Shown: positions 55,261 through 64,000 of the stretch, piece after piece | How positions within the stretch are numbered: position 1 is the stretch's first letter | Layout: the number at the start of each line of letters is the position of its first letter | Assembly: GCA_037833965.1 (NCBI GenBank) | Contig: AP031352.1 | Location: forward strand, 29,390,501 to 29,454,500 | Reading direction: 5' to 3' | Length of the DNA: 64,000 nt | Origin: Marchantia polymorpha subsp. ruderalis | Taxonomy: Eukaryota > Streptophyta > Marchantiopsida > Marchantiales > Marchantiaceae | Notes under the pieces: model-generated | What the model was told of the DNA's origin: nothing | Databases searched by the model: none | The model's input: only the letters and a program-made list of their open reading frames with translations | Made by a program: the position numbers and the translations under genes

Positions 55261-55757
55261 GGCGCTCCGAAACAGTCTGCAACCTTCTGCGTATGCATTC
55301 GCGTCACACGATGCCATAATGTGCTCTCGGAAGAGCTACTTAAACACAAAAGGCGTCGACTTGAGGCATGATCGGAACTTTTGTGATAAGAAAGTATCTA
55401 ACTTGCGATTTTAAGCAATCATACATGGAGGAGCTGATCCAGTGGGTTATTTGGAACTTATGGCTGAATGAGCTCGTTGTCTTGTCCACATGAAAGCGAA
55501 GAGGATCTTTGGTTCTGACTCGCAGCAACCTCAACGGTGCCCAAAATCAGATGAGCGAAACATGTCATGTAAAAGGTAAGTGCTCTACTGCCAGGAGATC
55601 TAGAAAAGGGTTTGATAGTGAAAGAGCACCACGCACGGCAATGTTGCCCGACAGTTTCAAGGGCGGACCTCTAACATGGCAGTGTTCGCTGTTGTACAGA
55701 GCCAACAAAGGAACACAAAGACAGCGATCGAAGAGGGCGTCCGAATAAACTAACGCG
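55261..55757. other. No gene seen between two repeat copies
   Basis: Mixed host sequence; no frame with recognisable motifs. Confidence 0.5.
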
Positions 55758-55880
55758 GTGGTCCCTGGCCCGCAGCCCGGGCCAGGGACCGCCGGCATCG
55801 GGCACGGGCGGGCAGAAAGCCCTCCCGGGCAGGCCTGGCGTTACCCCGAAAGTGGGGAGCCTTTAGTGACGAGGGTGGCG
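55758..55880 (-). repeat. GC-rich dispersed repeat, copy 4, with a terminal palindrome
   Basis: Shorter minus-orientation copy ending GGGGAGCCTTTAGTGACGAG. Its other end is a 13-bp-stem palindrome (GGTCCCTGGCCCG against CGGGCCAGGGACC, about 55759-55790), which looks like a fold-back truncation of the unit. Confidence 0.6.
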
Positions 55881-57111
55881 GACACTCCCCACTCTATAGA
55901 GCACATCAGTAGGTTATAAGAACATGGCTTACCGTGTCCGTGGAATGTGGTCACATCCGTCCGGTAAAATGAAACCGGTTGGTCCCTTCAAGTACCATCA
56001 AGTAATTTTCTCCATAAAAATCAACATGTTCCCCTCACTCTTTAGCAATTACTATTCTCACAGGCCTCTATGAGCAAACAAATTATGTGACAACAATGCT
56101 ATAGCAATAAAATACTAAGAATGAGCTTTAGTCAATTAAATCCCAAATATAATTCTACTTTTAATGCATTACGTGGGAGTGCTATACAATTTTCAGTGAT
56201 ACAAGAACAACAAATCAAGGTCTTAGGTGGATGCAGGACTGACAACTCCATACTTTGTTTCCAACATGAACTGAAAAGAGTGTCAGTCCAATCAAGCAAG
56301 GATTCATTTTGGGATCGAGGATGAAGAATTGTTCGGTGACGAAATATGCTTTTGCCAAACCCATCAGAAAAAACCAGAGCAACAATCTTGAGTTTTGCTT
56401 TCGTTGAACGCCCATAGGGCATAAGGGCAGGCTGGCGCTCGGACCGCGAAAGATCGATTTTTTTTCTTCGGCTTTTTGCTACCACTTCCGAAAAGAGCTT
56501 GCGTCCTTTCTTAGCGCCTCTCCTCGTGTCCCAGGATTGAACTAATGAAGATTTGGTCAGTGCATTTACTTTGGATTCAGTGAAAAGAGGTTATGCTGTA
56601 GCGATCGGAAGATATATAACATTTCTTCCCAAAAGTCTTCTCAGAAGTGAAAATGTATTTTGCAGTCTGGAGTATATTACATTTAAATGGAGAAATTCTG
56701 CATTTTGAACGTGAAACCAGTAACAAGTTTATACCCTTTCATCCAGTCATAACACAATGTGAAACTAGTAATGTTCAACATTGTGAATATTTATTTCCAT
56801 GTTCAAGAAGTTGGCCATGAATGAATCAAAATCAGTACTTTTTGTTTCTCAAGCGTTTGCAAATGGTGGCATTTATTCACACAACAGTTTTGAAAATTTC
56901 GTCGCCAACCTTGCATGTTCGCATATTTTATAGGCCGCAGAACTGCTCAAACTCTGTAATTAATCCACTTTCTCAAGCCCTGTAAATCATATTAGCTGTA
57001 CGACAGCCACGCCCTCAGCCCTGCTCTACGTGATTGACGCGACTTCATGGAGAATATGGTAGTTCAACATGGCGCTAAGCCAAGTCGAGAGTTCGAGAGA
57101 GGCAATTATAT
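55881..57111. other. Intergenic, no gene supported
   Basis: AT-rich. It should contain the 3' UTR of the diterpene synthase. A minus frame at 56132-56485 has no motif I know. Confidence 0.5.
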
Positions 57112-60100
57112 TCAATAGAGCACGGGTTCGAATAAAATGCGATTGACAAATTGCATTTTGCGGGCCATATCGTGTAACTCGAATGCGGGCCAAGCGATGC
57201 CATCTCTTTCAGACACCTCCGAAGTAAGGAGTAAGTCTGCCGAGTAAGAGTACATAGTTGCTCTGACAAAATCGAAGTAGAAGTGCCTGGCGGCTTTGGG
57301 AAGGACTCCGTCAGTCTCAGAAGGGCACAAAACCTCCTTCACAAGCTGCCTCATTTGGTCGTCCACCAGGTTACGAAACGATTCAAGGACCTGCGAGTGC
57401 GTCGCACCATCTCGTGTGGATATGGACACAAGGTTCTGTGTGTTCTCGAGTTTTTCTTTCTGCAGAGACAACACGAAGGTGATGGACTCGCAGTGGCATC
57501 TGAGCTAGGAATGGAATGGAATGGATGAGAGAATTCCGTGGGCGATGACAGGAGATGGAACAGCTGTGACGGGAGAATATGGAAAGCTGTGTGTACCTGG
57601 AAAGTTGCCATGTCGTTAGTATGTCTCGTGATCGTATTCATTAATTTGGTCAGTCTCTTCGTGTGTGGACTCTGGCTCATCTCCTCAGTGATGTTCTCCC
57701 CGAGGAAGTACTGAACAACCGATGCCACCGCCTCCATCGATATTGAAACTCCTGCAACCTCCAAGTACTCCTCCAGCGAGGGTTGAATATTCGGATCTTT
57801 CCATTCGGCTTGTTTCAAATGGCACTCCACGAGCCTGAACCACTGGTCATGGGCGAAAAGTCACGTGATATCGATAAGAATCAACTTAATGGGTGTGAAT
57901 CGCTTAATGTTCCCGAGTTTCATTCAATCACAATGTCAACACGATTTAGCCCACGTAGAGCTGGAAACCACCAGATTTTCTGCTATTCTGGCATCCGTTG
58001 CCACATGTATGGGCATCTGAGTGCGTTCTGGGATTCAACAACGAAAAGACAGAAGCATAGATGTCTCATCTGGTTGTTGGATGGGACAAGCTATCGATAG
58101 AGCTAAATTGATCATGTACCTGTACATTCTCTTCAAGGCTTGATACAGTCCCACGAGACCAGATTTCTAGTGCTCTAAAACTCACACCAGTCTTTTGTAT
58201 GGGTCAGCAAAGATGATAAACAGTCCGATCTGTGAGGGCACTTACGGCGTCGTAAACTGCTTGACTGATGTCCCGACCTTGCAGGAAGCTGCCGTCCACA
58301 ATTACATCACTGAGAATACTGTACATGGACTCAAATAATAGCTGTGCATTGCTGCCCGCTCCGTCCATCAGCTTCGGATCCCTCCTGGCACATTCAAGTT
58401 CACACTCAGAGATTACAGCTCAGATGAGGGAAAAAAGTACGACCATATAGCATCCATCCGTATGCATACCATGTCAGTGAAAACATTGCCAGGAAACTAG
58501 AGCACTTAGTCGTCGCTCGTCTCTCAGAAGGCCACCGAGCAAGACAGCTATAACACTTACGATCTGCAAGCTGCAACAAACTGGGCCTTAGCGGCGAGGG
58601 ACTCTTCTGTCGAATCGAAAAAGTCGTCGAGTAGAACGGTGAGGAGGCACAGCTGCGTAAATGCTCTTCTGGCCAGACTAAGTTGCGGAGCCGGAAGACA
58701 ACCAGCTCCAGCGAAAAAGCAGATAATCAAGGTCTTGTCGTCTGCACAACGTTCGCTTTTGAACACGAGTTCTCGATTCCATCTGCAATGTGCAATATTG
58801 AGACGTTCACAGAGAAGCCAATGCCAGCAATCGTACGAAGTGAGGTCAATGCCGAGAAACCATAGATACATCACCGGCGGTCTAGGAACAGCTCCATAGC
58901 AAAAGCAATACCACTTAAATAAAACGCATTTGTGTTTTCTAATAGTTATGATTTTAGTCATACCTCAGCAGACCCTTCAGTTCTTCCTGGTGTTTCTTCT
59001 GGCACATGTTGAAGTCAGCTTTGGCTAACTTCAGAAAGGTGGTGTTATTTATTTTAGGCAATCTGACACATAATGCACAGACGTAATACTTTGTCAGCAA
59101 TCGATAGTTGTGGTTTGCTTGATAGGACGGCGCACTCTGCGCTCGATCTGATCCCAACGATGGATGATACTGGCAGCGTTGGCATCCGAAACTCTCGAGG
59201 CAGACTGCTGAGGTGAGGACCCGGAGACACTCAACGACGTAGATCGGAAGCATACGGAGACGAACCTATAGAGGACCTTGCCAATCCATACGTCGTCCGT
59301 TCCGTAATTATCGATATACGCTCTGTGTTCCATACGAGGCATTGTTTGCGACCAAGGATTCGCAAGCGCAGTGGCAACCTGCAAGATCCATCCCATCTCA
59401 TCATCATCAGCCACTGGCTCGGAGAAGCGTGCACGTCGAAGACCAGTCAGTCTGAACGCACAGTTCTGAGAGAGGGAAGAGTCAGAGCCCGAGAATGGGC
59501 GAAAATGTTAGAGCGCAATTGCAGGGGAGCCGCAGAGGATGCCATTCGGTCGTCAATTCAGAAGAGGAAGGAATTCCGAGATGTACTGCTTACCTCTGAA
59601 GCCAAGGTCTTGGATATGACGTACTTATCCCTCAAGTCGTTCTTCTTGAACCTGTCCAGAAGAAGCTTCCTTGTCCATGCAAGCCCCTCGATCAGGTCCG
59701 CCTCCTCCGGGAAGCCGGTTTCACAGGCTCTGAAGAAGCTGAAAAGGTTGGTCGTACCTAAGCTCAACTCGCCTGGCAAACAGCACCACCCTCCCTCTGG
59801 AGTTCTATACCACTCGAAACTGTCGGCTGCAAATCAGTCAAGTCACGCATGCTGGTCAGAATCGAAACACCCATGTCATCCACTCCTCTCCAAATTTCGA
59901 TCTCTGCGTCTCCCGACAACGAAGCCGACCATTGTTCCGCTTGCAGCCTACAATTTTCTTCGTCACCGGAGGACAGGATCTTACTCGAGTTCACGTCGAA
60001 GCCATGCAGACGCAGCAGGCGAAAGGCCATGGCCGTGTCATCCATGTCAGTGTAAGCGCCTTTAGCTGCCATCCACCCTACACGTCCATTCTCCTGGCTG

Positions 60101-62655
60101 AATTGACTGTCGATGTCCACACGGAGATCAATTTCATTAAGAGAGATGGAAACTCCGAGGCCACTGCGTCCACGAATGTGGCGGACATGTGATAGAATCT
60201 GTCACATACCCAGCTTGAATATAGAATATGGTCGGGTCTAGCGTACGACTATGTACGACATATGGCAGGATTTAAGTCTACGAATTCACTTCCGGGACAA
60301 GTAAAGACGAAAAAATACTTGTAAACGAATTGCATGCAGGCGTCGATTTCAGATTCGAAGTATCGGGCGAGTCCGAGGCGCTGAAGTCTATCGACCATCC
60401 AACATGGCTCAAAAATGTCGACGGGATAAGCCGTCGGAGCTGCACCACCAACACAATACTTCGCTTGTAAGATCTGCATGGTCATAACATAACGTGGACG
60501 CAGCACTGCGTAGAAAGCCAGACGGCGGGTCGAGAGGATCAGCGTGAAGCACCTGTATCGTTGTTTTTCGCCAATACCGCTGTCAGAAAGTCAAGGCATC
60601 TCTTATTTCCAGTGCGCAGGTAAGCACACGCAGTGGATGCAACGGATCCCAAGAAGCTTCCGTTTTCCGACTGCAGGTTTTGGATCTGTTCCCAGTCGAC
60701 GATGTCTCGAACTCCCTCTAAAGAGAATAATATCGTTGTTTTGATTTTGTGCACGACATCGAGGGGAAGTCTGCACATTTTCCACTTTGTCGACATTTTT
60801 AGCGACGATACTCGACCTTCACTGGGTAAGGTTTTAAGAATCTCCCGTACTGAATCAGAGAAATCGATCAATCATATTCCCCTATAGATAGGACTTGGAT
60901 TTCCGAAGAAAGTAAGCAAAGGTGATGGCGACTTGCATGAATGTCTGTGTATCAGCAGGCTTATGCGTGTTCCTTTTCTTATAAGCTGCAGTACATAAAG
61001 CTCTGTCTTCTTTAAAAATATATGAAATCGTCGTACTTACTTCTGGAGTTTCTTCGCCTTTGTTGCTCTCATTTGCTCGATGAATTCTAGATGGTAAGGA
61101 AGGTCCAGATCCAGCTGCTTTGCATCGTCTATAAGTGCGGGAAAGACAAGCTCGAAACCACAAGTCCTTTCTGGATCATCTTCCATTTGGTCCATGTTCT
61201 TCCGCAGAAAGTTTTCACCTTCACAATGACATGTTTCTCAGTAATCAGCTGCTTCATAGACAGTGGGCATGTTTATAATAACCGAGGTACCTTGTCAAAG
61301 TAGTTGCGAGGATGATCCGGGCATGGCAGGTATATCAAATGGTGACATTTATCATTTATCTGAATAGAAGGATTGTGTACACGTACCTCTTGTAATCGAG
61401 TCAGGGGCAATGTTCCACTTCTTTAGTGCGATGAGGCAGGCTAATGTGTTGAGTACATTGTTGGAGACTCTGAAAAAGTCTGGAAGTCCCCAAGACCCAT
61501 CCTCGAACTGGTTTTCTACTATCCACTGCAGGCTCTTTGGAAACTGAGGGCCTTCGCTACCGTCAACAGCTGGTATAAGACAAATCCATGCCGTGTCATA
61601 CGGTGAAGGGCTTTCCTCTCCCCAATCCAAGGTTCGAAACATCTCTCGAATCTCTTCAATCCACGATTCCATATCTTTCTGCATTGCAACAGAGGTTTGG
61701 GATGGTAGTTCTTTCTCCAGCGTTGCCAACCCCTTGGTCTCATCTGCACACACAAATCTAAATCAGACCCCTGAGACTCTCGTCGGAAAGTTTTGAAAGC
61801 GTCAAAGGAGATCACGTAGAGGTATCGGGCTTCATAAGTCTTCATTTTGAACACGTGAAGAATATACATTTGATTCAAGACTTTTAAAAGAACATGTAGA
61901 AATATATTGGAAACTTTGCACAGGTGCAGGTAGGCAACTGACAAGTGGAATCATCAGTCCCATATGCTCGAAGGTGGCTCGACTTCGAAGCTCTGAAAGA
62001 AGAGGCATTCCGTTCAAAGCCCAAAAACCTCTCTGAAAATCCTCGTATCTCTTTGTCTGAAACAACATCAACAGACAAGGTAACAGTTCACTGCTCGTTA
62101 GATCGAACCAGCATCTAACAACATTAAATCAACTCGTGCATCAAGGACCCCCAGTGCATGTAATTTGCTCTCACTCTCACAGAGCTACTTGTAGTCAAAT
62201 AACATAGACTTAAAGAATGAAGAAAATGTGCTTGTAATATGATACGGTTAGCCTGGATAAATAATAAGCTGTGTTTTTTTTAAAGGAGCGAATAAAGATA
62301 ATTCTAGAATATCTTATTAAAGAACCAATTGCAAATCCGAATCCCCCTGGTCTTCCTTTCCACGTGAAAGTGGCCTCTCATGACTCCTGAATGGAGCATT
62401 CATCTGAATCTTTCATGTGATGCCCATCACTCATGATCATCAGACTTAGACAATCTAAGTATGAAGAAAGTGCCAGGCTTGTTCTTTACTTGGGGCCACG
62501 GCTGCGGTAAGCTGGTGTTTGGAGAATGGCACATGAACCCCGGGCGTCCAAGTTGGAAGAAGGTGGGACGAACAACTTCTTTTCGCTTGCATGCCATCCC
62601 TGATATTCGTTCTATTGAAAGCTGGTGCACTCCACAAGGCAGTCGAGCTGGCCAT
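57112..62655 (-). CDS. Bifunctional diterpene synthase (class II plus class I), 14 exons
   Basis: Cyclises geranylgeranyl diphosphate to a copalyl-type diphosphate and then ionises it to a diterpene, presumably in the plastid. Minus exons: 62655-62490, 62056-61943, 61743-61387, 61218-61041, 60770-60553, 60463-60319, 60106-59985, 59826-59594, 59378-59266, 59062-58964, 58782-58561, 58384-58246, 57842-57597, 57459-57112. Phases agree throughout and the total is 2700 nt (899 aa). The N-terminus MASSTALWSAPAF is transit-peptide-like. Motifs: SPYDTAW 140-146; class II acid D413-M-D-D416; class I DDFFD 634-638; NSE-type N778-D-x-x-T-x-x-x-E786 across an exon joint. Phe287 and Thr355 replace the His and Asn of the LHS/PNV motifs typical of ent-CPP synthases, so the class II product may not be ent-CPP. 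Exons 1 and 2 are the least certain. Confidence 0.88.
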
Positions 62656-63007
62656 CTCGTTCTCGCCTGGTCACCTAGATAAGGGCTCGAAATTCCAGAA
62701 AGGAGAACGCACTGGTCCTCTCGACTCAAACGAAAAGTGTAATCACATTCGGGAGAAGTCGGAGACACTTGCAAGCGCTGATGGAGATGAACTTGATGTA
62801 TGCACACTTTGTGATCAAACTATGCGCCGAGGGACTCCGTGAGAGAATGAATGAATCGGTTTGAGAAGTACGATTCGAAGTGTGAATTTATAATTCTTAG
62901 AGAACTCGGTGACTGGGGAAGAGTCAACAGTTACTTGGTGGAGATTGGACCACATGAGTGGATCAGGTAGAAAATGCGAGGTGACAATTTTCATTATTTA
63001 CTGACTC
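62656..63007. other. Upstream region of the diterpene synthase
   Basis: Expected promoter and 5' UTR of the minus-strand gene. I see no clear TATA box, and no other gene in the stretch. Confidence 0.4.
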
Positions 63008-63179
63008 CGATTATTTTCAAACCTCAAGTATTGGATGACTCTAAAATCCCACGAGTCCTGTGATGAAGATTTGACTCAGTCGTACTCATTTCTCGATTAT
63101 TTTCAAACCTCAAGTATTGGATGAGTCTAAAATCCCACGAGTCCTGTGATCAAGATTTGACTCCGGCGTACTCATTTCT
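63008..63179. repeat. 86-bp tandem duplication
   Basis: Units 63008-63093 and 63094-63179 share CGATTATTTTCAAACCTCAA and the following bases with a few mismatches. It is noncoding. Confidence 0.85.
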
Positions 63180-63261
63180 CATTTATGACTGTGTACTGCT
63201 TTTATGATATTTTAGTAAAATTTTTGAATATGTAACTTTGGATTATTTTCTCGTTATTTTC

Positions 63262-63996
63262 TCGAGGAGTATTCCTCCCTTCGTCCCTCCGCCTTGACGG
63301 AGTAGAAGTCGGGGACTCCTCTGCATCAGTGTCGACCTCATTCTCCCGCACATACCTCCCGGGATGGTCGACGGACAACGGCGGAAAACGCGCAAGCTCC
63401 GCCGCTGTCAAACAATTCCGCTGTCGATAAAAATTGATGAGGAAAGGAGAGAGATGGTTTAGAGTTCCCCCCTTCTCCTCAAAAGCGTGCTGTCGCATCA
63501 CCCGGTGCAGGATGCTCGCCCAGTGAATTGGAGTTCCCTCGATGATGCACTCCACAAAAGAGACCTGCCACAATGTGATGTAGCAGGCGCGGTGTGGCTG
63601 CAGCAATTGCAGCAGCGCCGCCGCTAAAGTTCGGCGGAAGCGATCTTTGTAGTCGCGGGTCTTGTACCCATTCTTGGTAGACCTCTCCCGCTTGAACAAT
63701 TCCACAAATTGCGCCTCGTCTTACTTCGACACCTTGACGCTCTCACTATCAAAGAGAAGGTGCCCTTCGATGCCGGCACACCTCCCCAATGCCTGCGTCC
63801 AATCTTGGACGGTCCACCGATCGACGTGCGGACGCAATCCGCGCGAAGGTGGTCGCTGTGGCTCCAGCCACTCGCGCACCATATCCACACAGATGTAAGT
63901 CCATCCCCACAGCAAGAAATCGAGCTTTCTTGCAATCAGCCGTTCTTCGTAGGCACGCAACCCGTTCTGTGGAAGCCGGAGCGGCAGCATCCGCAA
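63262..63996 (-). pseudogene. U3-encoded ORF fragment with an in-frame stop
   Basis: It reads the globular N-terminal domain of the 1050-aa ORF (WGWTYICVDMVREWLEP, then TPIHWASILHRVMRQHAF). A TAA at 63721-63723 stands where LTR B has CAG; the frame then continues to 63262, where homology ends and unrelated DNA follows. Conservation of this domain in an independently inserted, oppositely oriented copy supports its identity as a real protein of the family. Confidence 0.75.
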
Positions 63997-64000
63997 TCTG
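63262..64000 (-). mobile_element. LTR E, minus-strand fragment of the giant LTR family
   Basis: Homologous to the U3 ORF region of LTR B and LTR1 in reverse orientation. It is cut at about 63262 and runs off the window at 64000. Residue choices (VDHPGRY, CIIEGTP, RRRDEGRN) are closer to LTR B than to LTR1. Confidence 0.8.

Noticed and set aside
59764..60120. Frameshift between the DXDD frame and the downstream frame near 59780
   Set aside because: A GT-AG intron (59984-59827) restores the frame and gives the expected segment leading to GGWCCLPGE, so no frameshift is needed.
61519..61944. Separate minus-strand gene overlapping the diterpene synthase third exon
   Set aside because: Out of frame with the conserved SPYDTAW and DGSWG motifs; it is an intron and shadow-frame artefact.
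62427..62807. Independent small gene in the frame 62807-62427
   Set aside because: The neighbouring frame starting at 62655 gives a transit-peptide-like exon that splices in phase to the diterpene synthase. This frame shows no motif.
1..64000. tRNA, rRNA or organelle genes
   Set aside because: No cloverleaf or rRNA core sequence was seen; the tRNA-Asp match is only the retroelement primer site.

Overview
The window is nuclear DNA of a land plant. The evidence is two intron-bearing plant genes (a UDP-glycosyltransferase with a PSPG box and a bifunctional class II/class I diterpene synthase with a transit-peptide-like N-terminus) and plant-type Ty3/gypsy retrotransposons with a tRNA-Asp-type primer site. 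Fused diterpene synthases are best known from bryophytes, lycophytes and gymnosperms. A bryophyte such as a liverwort is my guess from that and the compact introns, but the sequence does not prove it.

About 47 kb of the 64 kb is built from one retrotransposon family with giant LTRs (about 5.4 kb). Each LTR carries, inside U3 and upstream of its TATA box, a long ORF (1050 aa when intact) with a globular N-terminal part, a Pro/Arg-rich middle and a C-terminal coiled coil. Positions 1-11378 are three nested LTRs: LTR C is interrupted by LTR B, which is interrupted by solo LTR A with target duplication GGTCG. Positions 13792-47939 are one compound insertion flanked by target duplication ACTAG. 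A solo LTR is split at its position of about 370 (13792-14161 and 42914-47939), and the split holds a tandem array LTR1-gag/pol-LTR2-gag/pol-LTR3 with an 11,668-bp period. LTR2 and LTR3 both carry the same fragment of a different gypsy element. The internal regions encode gag-protease, then RT-RNase H-integrase in the same frame after a UAG codon in a tobamovirus-like readthrough context (UAG CAA UUA). Copy 2 is open throughout apart from this codon; copy 1 has an extra stop in RT.

Positions 47945-63000 are host sequence. A four-exon UGT lies on the minus strand (50079-52600) and carries an exact 117-bp in-frame duplication. A 14-exon diterpene synthase also lies on the minus strand (57112-62655). 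My splice model sums to 2700 nt (899 aa) with DXDD, DDXXD and NSE-type motifs, but the His/Asn dyad typical of ent-CPP synthases is missing. A GC-rich repeat family occurs four times, in both orientations. The window ends in a minus-strand fragment of the same LTR-encoded ORF.

The retroelement parts work together as follows. The TATA box lies near the 3' end of each LTR, so genomic RNA would start there, read gag-pro-(UAG)-pol, and carry the U3 ORF downstream of pol in the 3' LTR, which is where Athila-type elements keep their env-like ORF. Copying U3 to both ends then doubles that ORF at each insertion. The two host genes share orientation and chemistry (diterpene scaffold, sugar transfer) and may act in one specialised pathway, but that is inference.
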